Shown: piece after piece, positions 29,801-41,800 of the stretch
Layout of the letters: the number at the start of each line of letters is the position of its first letter
Position numbering within the stretch: position 1 is the first letter of the stretch
Assembly (NCBI GenBank): GCA_023333565.1
Contig: JAJKFH010000962.1
Coordinates: forward strand, 62,001 to 126,000
DNA: 64,000 nucleotides
Source: Puffinus mauretanicus
Taxonomy: Eukaryota; Chordata; Aves; Procellariiformes; Procellariidae
Direction of reading: 5' to 3'
Translations under genes and position numbers: made by a program
The notes under the pieces: generated by a model
Told to the model about the DNA's origin: nothing
Seen by the model: the letters and a program-made list of their open reading frames with translations, nothing else
The model's database searches: none

Positions 29801-32800
29801 AGTTCTAACATTTCCCTTTTTCTATCCTGTGCATTGCTCAATCCCTCAAGTCAGAGAACCTGCCCTGAAACCAAGAATATAACAACATCCCTGTGAATTT
29901 ATACATTTGTTTTAAACTGGTACAGCAACAGGAAAAATATTTTTAATAAGACTGCATTCTTGCAGTTACCAGAAAGTGAACTGCTGAACAAAAAAATAAT
30001 GAAAGCTGCGCCATATATTCTTGTTTATTCCCCATACAGGACAGCATCCAATTCAAAGTTAACAATTGCATGATTTTCTGAGTATCTCTTTCAATAGTGG
30101 TTAGGAGGTCTGTATCAGGCCTACACTAACCTCTATCAGGCCCTCCTAACCACCATTCCACAAAGTCGAACTACCTGCCCATTACATTTTGGTTTGTTTT
30201 TTTAACTTATTTCCCCTACTAGACTGGCTCCTTTATGTGGTTCATAATACCAAGAGCTTGTACAAGTGGTGACTATTATACCATATGATATGGGAGGCAA
30301 AGAGCAACCACGTTTAGCAATGAGAATATAATTCAGCTCATTATCATGACTTGTGAGGTAGTGAAATAACCCAATTATCATTTCTCATGGTGCTTCTTAA
30401 AATCTGAAGGGAAATCTGTATCACCGAGTCATGCAGAAGTATGTTGCCTACATTTTAAATCTAGTGACAAACAAATGAAAGTGCTCCTACAAGCCAGACT
30501 ATAAAGGACGGATTGACTGATAGACATTTGAACAACTAGATTACTAGTAGTGTTTACTCACATATAAAACAGAACAGTTGGCAAAGTATCAGATTACTTT
30601 CCTTTTGTAACCTTTCCTGGTTACAAAATAAGAGTTATAATATCACATTTGTGCCTTTTGGTATTTTTCATGAAAAGGAAAGTGGTATATAAAAAATGTG
30701 TACAAAAAGCTGGAGTATACATCTCTCTTAAACAAAAAGAAAAAAAAAAATCAGTCTTTAGTTCTTATTTACATGGATATATGAAAAACAAGAAGGAATT
30801 ACATCAGCAAGAAACTGAAATTTGACCTCACGTTTTTCCAACCTGAATCACATAAGGAAGTTACTAGATTGCTCAGCTTTTTTTTTTTTTTTTTTAATTC
30901 ACACCTGCTAAGCCTTAGTATCTGCCAAATTGCTGGGAGACATAAAAAAAATTCATTCCTCAAGCCCTATGAGAGTTTCAGAAGCTGCTGCTCTGCTTTC
31001 AATCAGCTGAAATGCTATTATAACAAACAGTTCTCAACTTGTTGTTCTCCAAATTTAACAGCCAAGACTTCCATATTCCTTAGAAAAAAGCCGCAGAAAT
31101 ATTTTAGAGAAAAATAAAACATCCAGGTGTTCACTTGCAATTCCATATGCTTCTTTGAAAAGTTCATTTAAATTAACTGCTCAGCAGCAGAACTATAAAA
31201 GCTTTTTTAGGAATCACGTCTTTTATTCACCAGCCGGTCAATATATCCTCATCAATATACACATATTTTTGCTGGCAGCCCTCGTAGACAAAACATTCTA
31301 AAGCAGCCCAGACTTGCACACAGCCAGCCAGGCAGCAGAGACCACGCTGACAGGTCTGCTGGCCAACTGAAAACATATACAGCAGCAGTACGCTCCATCC
31401 TTGTCTCAGGCAGCATTTATCTGTGTGTCCCTTCTATTCAGCCAGTGATTTGACGAGCTCTAAGTATTAGAGTATTTCACAGTAGCCTTCCCCAGATGCT
31501 CAGAAGGGGTTTTGGTGGCCAGAACAAAATGGTTTTATAGGAAACATGAACTAAAAGACAAACCATGACTATTTTGTTTCCCCAAGTAGTCAGGCTGGAA
31601 ATGGCAATTTAGAAAGGTACATATATCATTCTCTGAGCAAAACTGATCAGAAACTACACTAACATCTGCATGTGAAACTATGTTCTTCAGGTTTTATAAA
31701 CCAAAATGCTCCTCAGACATAGCACTGTAAATTCTATTGCCTTAAGGTTTGCAGAGAAAGTACTAGAATACCAAGTGATACAAATGACCCAGCAAATAGA
31801 TCGTGGTTAAAAAACACGCTGAGTACAAACGACACAGAAAAAACACGACTTCCTCTCCTAAACCTCAGTAGTTGTGCAAAGCTGACAAAATAAAAGGAAA
31901 CAACACTTTGCCATTTTTATTTAAATAAATTGGTTATTATTCTGCTATTTTTATGCAACTGCTTCTCAGAGCTCTTTTTTCATGCTACTTTCACACTTTG
32001 CATTTAAAAAAATCATTCAACATTTGAAAAACAAAGAGAGGTAGTTGATGCATAGAATTTATTTTAATATTTTCTTTTTAAATTATTGAAATCTATTTAC
32101 AAACTCAAAATGTGTTTTCTTCACTGAGCTGTGCAGGACTATAACAACATAAAAACCAAATAAGTATAATTAAAATGGTCTAAAATTCAAAATGTTGTAC
32201 TATAAAGCAAGATCTTAATCTAGAAATATGTTAATATTTAGATACAATGTTGTATTAAGAACTGAAATACAGATTTGCAGACAAGTGAAGTCAGTCAAAT
32301 ACCTTTAGCCTCCAATTATCTCCTACTTCTGTTTTGATCCTGTTCAGCCAATTTTCATCAAAGTAAGCTGGATCTCTGAAACACAAAAAATGTAGAGTAT
32401 TTATTAAAAACAGGTTACAGAAACTGTGAGGATACCTTAATGATTAAGCCCCTATCTCAGGCTGAGGTTATTTAAACGACTACCTCTGTACCTGACACAT
32501 GGCCTATATACAGCAGTTCAGAATCAGAAAAGTAGAAGAGTTGCTACTCACTTTTCTAACGTCTTGCACCCTGTTGACAGCACAGCTTCATTTCTGTGCC
32601 ATGAGTAGCTAATACTTTTGAGGAAGCTGCTGTACTTGGAATGCATTTTGCCAGTTTTTCCCTCTGTAAGTTCTCTTTCCTCTAATTTATCAGCTGGTGC
32701 TGGAGCAATATTTGCTTGCATTACATGAAAGTGTTACAAAAATCATTACTTTTCCACATATCATGGATCCCTACTGCTATACATTGCTTACAACTATGCA

Positions 32801-35800
32801 ACTTCTAAATGGGAAGCTTGAGACAGAACAATACATATATTGACTTTACACAGTGAGAAGAGTTAAAAAGTATCACTGAAGTTAAGTATTTGCTACTGAG
32901 AACACACTTTACTATTATTTCACCTACCAAACACTATCAGTTTTTGCAAATCTCTTTTCATGGTATCCCTAGACAAATCTTTTTGTGAACACCTTTCCTT
33001 CGAAGTTTTTCTATCTTCTGCACTTTTGACAAGGCAATCAAGATAAAGAACAGAGGAACACCTACTGCTTGTGGAGTATACTTCTACTTCTATAAACTTC
33101 TTCCCTCTTCCTTTTTCTCACAAGCACCTTCCATAAGTTGCTTCAAGACAACTCCCAAGACTCTCTTGCCCCCACGTACCAAGATATCTAAAAGGCTAAC
33201 ATTTTCTACTGTTCACTTAAGTCAAATTTTTCCTGTATCATACAGAATTTAAAAAATGCTATCATCAGAACGAAGGAGAGAGAATGCACTACAAATAACT
33301 GGTTTTAAAGGAGTAGGTCAACATAGTATAAGGGAAGGCTCATATTTCATCCAACATATAAAGTTAATATAGTCAGGAAAAAAAAAAAACCCTTTCTTTT
33401 TTTGTAAGCATAAGGCTCTTAAGAGTCAGTGTGGTAGGCCAGGTTAGAGTTTCACGTGAAGTATTCTAACTTCTGGACTTACACTGTTGCATTTGCCACT
33501 GAATACTATTAGATTTACTGCTGTATCCTCTACAGATAGAAGGTTTCTGGACTGAGCTCTTTTATTAAGGGCAAGATGCCATGAGATCTTTTGGTAAAAG
33601 CTCAAGAAAACTATGAATGTGTCTGGAGATTCAAATGACATCTACAACAAATACGTTGTTAAACCAGAAACTACATCAGTACTTATATTAGGGCACAGAC
33701 TTTGTAGCCACACTTTGTACGTGATGCACAGTATTTCCTGTACTCCATCCTTCCCACAATGTCTTCTTCACAATGCATCAAGGTCTGCAAGCAGCCCGTG
33801 ATACAATACACAGCAATGGAGACAGATCACAAACAGCAACATTTCTCTACTGACACATTCCAATTGCTATTTTTAGACATTCTGTTACAGACTCTGGTGA
33901 AGATTACGGCATATTTCCTTTCCTCTGACATGGCATCCGCAAACATATAGCTGGAAGAACAGCTTTAATTACTAGTTAAGTTGATGACTCCAAATTACTC
34001 CCATTCAAAAACAGTGCAGTTCTAGCACAGATGACAGAATCTTAAACTATGAAACAGAAAAAGCAATGTCTTACCCAGAGTTTCAATCTGGTTTTGAAAT
34101 AGCTATTTTCAAATAGCTTTCAAATGGCCTCTACCCTCAGAAGACAGAATGAAATTGATTCAAATACATACAAGATCTACTAGAGATGAAGAAGGCTCAT
34201 ATTCAGCTTTTACATGAAACAAATGGCTCTCCTTGCAAAAAGCCTTAATTTGCCTAACTTCCACTCAATAACAATAATATCATCTGGATAGTAATGAAAA
34301 AGAAGAGCGTTCAAGCCCCGTGCAGCCCCACTTGATTCCATTCGAGGTATAGAGTTCAAAAAGTACCCTAGTATCTTTCAGATGGGTCTTCTGGGAATTG
34401 CCAACAGCCAAGTGAGCCTTGCTTACAACAGACTCACAACTACAAAGTGTTTATGCAGCTGAGTGAGAAAGCAAGTATGCCTAACTACCTATGTTTCACC
34501 AGCAAAAAAGACCAACGGGACTTTCTTAAGGACTATATCTTATCATTTTAAGGATTGCACTTGGTCACTAACATCTTCACCTGCTTCAAGGCTGCAGTGC
34601 CATGAATATGCCAATTCTTGACTTACCATTTTCATTGTAAATAATTACTCTAAAAAGCAACATGGGTAAGCATAAACATGGTAAGCTGCTCACAAGCAGA
34701 ATTATATTTGGACTGACTAGATGGCTAATATGGCTAATATTGCATACCTGATTTTCAACAGTAAGGGTATGAGCTGAGGAAGACTAACAAGATCTCAGAG
34801 TCAGCTCCAACTCATTCCACTCTGGAAGCCTGTACTTCAATAGCAACTAAGCAGCTTTTCTCAGCTACTACTGCAATGAGAGTAACACATGGACCAGCAA
34901 CTGGCCTTCAGTGTCTTGATGGAAGTCCTGGACTACCTACACCTTCATATATGTCATCAGACATACATAAGAGAGAGAATTAAATCTAAACGCAATGTGG
35001 TAGTCCTCTCCCACAGATCCCATTTGTTTTTTCTTTTTAAGTATACAAACGTCATGGAAGTATCCAAGGGTCCAGCAGCTGATAAGCAATCCACTCTAAA
35101 TCATCAACACATAACAGTGGTCAGAATAGTACCAAGAATTCTCCTGACAGCACCTCCATGCAGATTACACAGTAATTAGTGGCATATTGCAAAAACACTT
35201 TGCCAGGAATACAACAAGCAGAAAAGCAACAAGTTGGGTGTCAACCAAGCAAATCTAGAATGATCCTCCTTTCCTCATCCATAAATCAACTCAGAATCAT
35301 TCCTAGTGTGCTGCTATAATTTCATTTCTGTCCTCTAAAGTCCGATTAAGGTTCAGAATTAATACCAACAGCAATGCTTTCTCTCTGTATCAAACTAATG
35401 GAAATCAAACCTGAAAAAAAATTTTCCATCAGAATTTCTACAAATTCTTTTTCAAGAGAGCTTCCAGACATTAGGTCACTCACAGCCCTTGCTACGAACA
35501 AGTTTCCCTCTGCTTAATCTTTGGGAATCATGATTCAATCATATTCAGAGTTCTTTAACTCCCTTAGTCCATGTCATTAAGAAAGACGCTGTCATTTCTT
35601 ACAGCATTTGAAAAAACGTCAAGCAAATATGAAAATGTGTGGTTGAGAACTGAGCAGCTGTGATTACAAAACCTACCAGCACATTTTGAAGAGGTACTGT
35701 ACTAAACAAGGGCAGCAGAAAACTGACTGGAACATCATCATTAGCACAAGATGACTTGTTTCAACCAAGCATTTTGAATTCAGTAAGGTCTTGAGCCTAG

Positions 35801-38800
35801 ATCCAAACTTGGACAATCTCTTGCACTGGATAACTTTCCAGGTTTATAAAGGTATTTGTACATCAGATGATTGCTGCCTAGTATCTGAATAGTACTGCAG
35901 ATAACTGGGACTTTTCTTCAGAGCACAAGATACTTATGCTGCTGTTAATGCTGTATCACTTCATGTGATGTTGTTTTCAGCAGTGCTCATTTATACCATC
36001 TCCATCTTATTTTGTATGCAGATTTTCCTTTATTTAAGCGATCATCTCTCCACATCAGAGATGCCAAGAGACAGAAATACTCTTCTGAAGAAAACCAACC
36101 CACAGAGCATGTAGTATAACTCATGATTATTACTCATTTTAACACTGGTACAGTAAGCTTCTTTAAGAAATGTCTGTTTATAAAAATTTCCATCACCCAG
36201 CGATATACAAAAGCATGGCTTTTGTGTTCTGCATATGTCAAAACATACACAGCATGCTGCAATGCATAATATAACAAATGAATAATTCATTAAGCAGGGC
36301 ACAATGCACAGATGACAAATGAAAATATGTACCATCTCTTACATTTACCAAGGCCAGTATGACAGACAAAGAAAGAATTAAAATAAGAGGGATACCTGGT
36401 ACTACACAGTATTAGAGTGGGATGAAAGGAAAAAGGGATACAAATGGACAGTAAAAACATGAGTAACATCAGTGAAGGCCTCAAAAAAACGTGAAGAAAA
36501 AGAGGATGCAATTCAGAAGCAAGCTATGGCACTTCCATCTGCTCTAAACAGCATAAGCTATATGATTTTAGGCAGACAGTCTACTCATAGACAGTTCAAG
36601 CTGTCAAACTACGAGTTTGCTTTTGCTTCCATTCTTTACTCCTGCAGCACAGAACTCTGTAAAATAATCATCAACACTGATTGTGTACATGCATCTTATC
36701 TTACTGTATTTTCATACCAATTCTAGTCAGAGGGACCGGTAACCTTCATATCTGAACACGAATGAACAGTGAATCTTACAGAATAATACAAAAAAAAGAT
36801 AAGCTAAAGCATAGGCTGAATTTCTTCCTCTAAGATAATATAGTTAGCACTGGAGAATTCCATTCAATGGTACTTTAAACTGAAATTTGAAGATAAAGGT
36901 TTTATGATAAAAAGAAAGTGTCCTTCAGGGATTTACCAAAACTTGTTTATTAACAACTGAATCTGTAAGCAAAATGTTCGTGCTTCGTTACACAGCACAC
37001 ATTTCTGCCATTTTATAATCACTCACTACATCAGTGAAAAGCTTCTGAAGGTATCAGTAATTCCCTCTGTACCCTTTTCTTCTCACAGCCTCTTCCAGCA
37101 GTTTCAGAAAATTCTGCTACATGAGTTATTAATTCTGATGAATGGCCCTTACTTACAAACAGGCTGAGTGCAAAAAATATTGAGAACAATGTACAAAAAA
37201 TTGAGAACAATGGAAGGAGTTGCTGGCCCCTTCTGAATCCTTGACACAAGGCACAGATGTTTTTTATCAGCTGATGAATAAGCAATATTCTTCCTTTTTT
37301 TCTTTTACTGACAACAAATCCTACAGTTCTGTATTGTGCAAATTTTCTGTATATCTAAAGCATCTAATTCCCTGAACTAAGGATCTCTTTGAAACTGTTC
37401 CTCATCATAAACTGCTGTCTTAATTTCATCTTGTTTCCACTATCTCCTGCCCTCATAAGTACCAATGGACTCTTTCTATGAAGGTGGCGGTTAAAAAAAA
37501 CAGAGAGAACAGGGAGTTCAGACTTTTAAACTTCAAAGTTTTCAAGAAGAAATGCTATCCTTACTCTCCTACGGAAATATATCCAGATCACTGCATCACC
37601 CCAACATCTTTCAATTTTCATCAGTGCTCTACCTCACTTAATTTGAGTTCTTCACTGACTGCATTTTCTTCATTCATAGCAAACTCTCTTTTTTTCTTTT
37701 TACTTTTTTTTTTAAATTCTCACTGGATATTAATCTGCTCTTTCACTATTTTTTAAACATTAATTTACTATAGTAAAAGTCCTGATGCACCCAAAATCTG
37801 TCAGAATTCTCCCCTCCCACCTTTATGTAATTAGCGTATTACTATTAACCTCAAAGAACATACATTGATGAAGAACCCTGAATGGGAGGCAGCTATACTG
37901 AAAGACACCCAAATTTCAAGGAACACGCATTACAGAAATAGTAGTTTACCCTTCTCAATGCAGCATTTAAGCTTTGTGCCTCCAGTTGAGACAATAAATT
38001 TGTCCTTTGAAGATTAACTTGTTGAGACATTTTCATGTCAAAGCCACAACTGTTTGAGTTTTCCCTGCAAATGACACATGTTTGCAGTGACCTGGTGCTT
38101 TCAGGCTGTGCTTGCTCTTTGCTATTTAACTTCACTGCATGACTTTTCCAAATAACCTCGAGCACCCAGTTGTCTTGCTCTTACACATTTCTATACCTGC
38201 AAAAATTTTCTTCTACGTGGTTATCTTTCTTGGGACAGAGAGGGAGCCAGTGCTTCTAATATAAAAAGAAGGGTAGTCTGGAAAAGCCTGCTCTAGACTT
38301 GCTTCATATCGTTGAACGTTCCATTCCTGAATAAGTATTCTTCCTGTAGTATCTGTCTGAAGAACCAAAAGGAGGATTTCACTGCTAGGGTAGAATTTAC
38401 TTTTGTTTTCAAGAAAGAATACTTGAAATGGCTTTGTCAACATGCTCCTGATCAGTTTTCTAGGCAACCTGATCCCTGTAGTTGGCCTATGTTCCCACCT
38501 CTCATGTCCAGGGAAACAGACAATGTTTGGCTATTCTATAACCCTTGGTATCTACTTCAAAAATCAATTGGAGCCATCTTCTCTTATACAAAAAAAAGAA
38601 GCAGTAATATTTTCCCTCAAAAATTGTTCATATGTTATCATTTCTGCTTTAAAATCCAAGATCACCTTGCTGCTGCACTTCAAAGCTTACTTAAAGAGGA
38701 ATGCAGTCAAGATTTAGCAATATTATCACTAAATCTCTGCATGAGAATCAATGTATTCGTTGCGCAAGTATGCAAAATGGTAAATCCGAAGCACAACTAT

Positions 38801-41800
38801 CAGAAAGTAAGACAGCCAAATACTAATATTGTCAGGTTCAAATTATTACCTAGGGCATAGAGAAAGAACTTCAAATTGCTTAGTTGATCTTTACATACAA
38901 ACTGGCTAATTTAAAGAATTCCCGCACTCAGTGTCAGCATGGCAATTGCTACAGGAAATATTTAAAAATCATGCTACAGAAATGCAATATTTGTATTGTA
39001 CATCTCTTTTCAAAACATCAGTTCATCAGCTGAAAACAGTATTTCAGAACAGTTTTCCTTTCTTAATACTGAGGCAGGGAGAAAGGCAGTATTTCAAGTC
39101 ATGGTAGTAACAAGCTAAAATAGTCAGTAAAGTTATTGAGGGACCTTTGACACTGAAGTTTCATCGTGGTTTGTATCAAGGTATATTACATTTTACATCC
39201 AAATTCTGATTAGTCTTTGAACTAGTCAATCAAGAATATATACAGTTTTCAACTGCCGGCCCATGGAACCTGTACCCTGCGGAAGAACTACAGAAGTTCA
39301 AGATAGATAAATACCTGTATTAAATATGTCACTATTACATTTTTTCTAAATGCATATGTCACTGTTACATTTTTTCTAAATGGTCTGAAAACAGATTCAC
39401 AGACGATTATGCTGAAATCCTGACTTACTATAAAGTTTACTGAACACACCATTTATACGGTCACCAACTCTTTATACTGCAGCAGGTAAAAAAGGACCAA
39501 ATCTTTCCAATCCTAACAAAAAAGGGAACAGTACCTGATTTATGTTGTATTTATCTTCAGACTTTTAAACTCGATGTTCAGATTTCAGAAAACTTACAAG
39601 CGAGATGATTTAAACGCTGGGTTGGAAAATCCATTTCTACTGGGAGGAGTGTGTTGTGTTATCTTTTGTGTACCAGCAAAATACATTAAAACAGTAGAAA
39701 GACTGCTTCAATTACTCTGAAGCAAGAGGACTGCTGACATTACTTCAAATTAGCTTTGTTTGATGTAAAAATATGTAAAGACTGGGTAATTTTTATAAGT
39801 GATGCCTCATCTTCCTCACAGAAGGAGAAATTAAGTGCAGAAAGAAACTTTGCAGCATTTACATCTTCTTTGAAGTTTCAGGTTCTCTACTTCAAGACTT
39901 CAGCATTCAACGCTCCAGATCCTACCTTTCCACATGCTAAAAAGTGTTCCCTCAAAATATCTGACTACATCAAGATTTCCTCTTTCCCCTTTTTTCTTCC
40001 TGTGAACTGGCAGCTCTTTCTTTCACTAGGAGGAAGGCTCCTGCTCCACCTGAGGATTTGCAACTACAGAACAGATTCAGTGTCCTCATAGCAGTTAAGG
40101 GTCTAGGAGCTCTGTCAAATGAATCATCTGTGTTCAGTAAACCTGAACGACACAGCAGCACAAAAGAAAAGTGGCAAGCATTAGCAAGGGATGGAGGACC
40201 CTCATCTTCTGACTGACTCGTCATCTAAGAAGGGTTGCTGCTTGCTAGGGGTTTGAATTCATGGCATTGTTGAAAGTCTGCCACAGCTTGTCCAGCCCTC
40301 AGACTGTTACTCCTTCTGCTCTTCCACCTGGGCACCAGCTATGCGTGGCTCTGGAAGCTATGGTCAAGGTGCAAGGGGTGTTCTCCCCAATCGCGCCAGT
40401 TAGCAGGAAGGGCTTGAGGAGCAGACAGATCCTGCAGATCAACAACCAGCTGTGAACTGGTGTTGGCAGCAGGGGTTTGGTTTCTACGACCATAGAACCC
40501 TCTTTGAGAATCAAGGACTGCTTGGAAGAGATGGGATCCACCTGATTACGGTGGCCAGAAGCATCTTCACCAACAGGCTCGCCAACACAGTAAGAACAGT
40601 TTTAAACAGGGAACAATAGAGGAGGGAAAATACAAACAAACATCAAGTGACAAAGTAGTGGACTCTGCTGGCAAGCAAAGGGTGTGGGACGATGTGAACA
40701 AGAGATACCTCATAGTCAACAAAACAGGGCTGAATTGGGATCACCCCAAGCATATGCACATAAATAAGGAAAGGCCAACAGAAAAACACTACAGGGAAAG
40801 CTCTCATTCTTGGGATCAGCAAGACTGGATGCACACATGAAGTACCTGTGCACTAATGCATGCAGAGAGAACAAACAGGAGGAAGCAGAGCTCTGTGTTT
40901 AGTTACAAGGCCACAGTTCTCATTGGGATCATGAAGACATGGTAGAATGGCTCACATGACAAGGTTGCTGCCATGAATGAATACAGGCTCTTTAGGAAGA
41001 ACAAGCTGGGAAGGCAGTGACAGGGAGATGCCCTTCATGTGAGAGAGCAGTGGGAATACATGAACTCTGCCTTGGGATGGATAATGAGCCAGCTGAGAGA
41101 TTATGGGTCAGGATGACCAGGCAGACCAACATAGGTGACCTTGTTATAGGTGCCTGTTACAAACTGCCTGATCAGGATAACATCATCATGGACAAACTGA
41201 TGAAGCATGGCCTGGGTAAGTGGATAGTGAGGTGGGTTGAAAAACGGCTGAACTGCCAGGCTCAAAGGGTTATGAACAGCAGCATGAAGTCCAACTGGAG
41301 GCCAGTCCACTAGCAGTATACCCAAAGGGTCAATACTATTTAATGTCTTTAATAGTGACCTGGATGATGGAACAGAGTGCAAGTTTTCAGATTATATAAA
41401 ACTGGAAGGAGTGTTTGATACACCTGACAGTTGTGCTGCCATTTGGAAGGACCTCGACAAGCTGGAGAAATGAGCTAACAGGAATCTCATGCATTTCAGC
41501 AAAGGTAAGCACAAACCCCATGCACCAGTATATGCTGGGGGCCAACTGGTTGGAAAGCAGCTTTGCAGAGAAGCAGCTTGGTAGAAACCAAGCTGAGCAC
41601 ATACCAGCAATGTGTCCTTGTAGCAAAGAAGGCCAACCACATCCTGGGCTGCATTGGGAAGAGCATTGCCAGCAGGCCAAGGGAGGTACCACTCAGCTCT
41701 GGTGAGACCACATCTGAAGTGCCATGTCATGGTCTCCCCAGTACGAGAGAGACCTGGATATACAAGGAAGCTCGGCAAAGGGCAATTAAGATGATTAACA

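Larger units (their letters stand above)
23784..32302 (-). other. HOOK3: HOOK3 intron 3
   Basis: An 8519-bp intron. It contains a CR1 tail (24700-25109) and a short inverted repeat (30097-30153). T runs at 29567-29578 and 30879-30895 are simple sequence. The rest is unremarkable. Confidence 0.85.

Noticed and set aside
37893..38467. Two successive minus-strand open frames (37893-38165 and 38213-38467) that might be a decayed retrocopy
   Set aside because: The protein text looks moderately coding-like, but I could not match it to any family. The frames differ and there is no poly-A tail or target duplication. A protein search would settle it.
38312..38860. A 182-codon plus-strand open frame in intron 2
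   Set aside because: It has no recognisable domain, no splice or promoter context and shares its space with other open frames on the opposite strand. Length alone is not enough in 64 kb of six frames.
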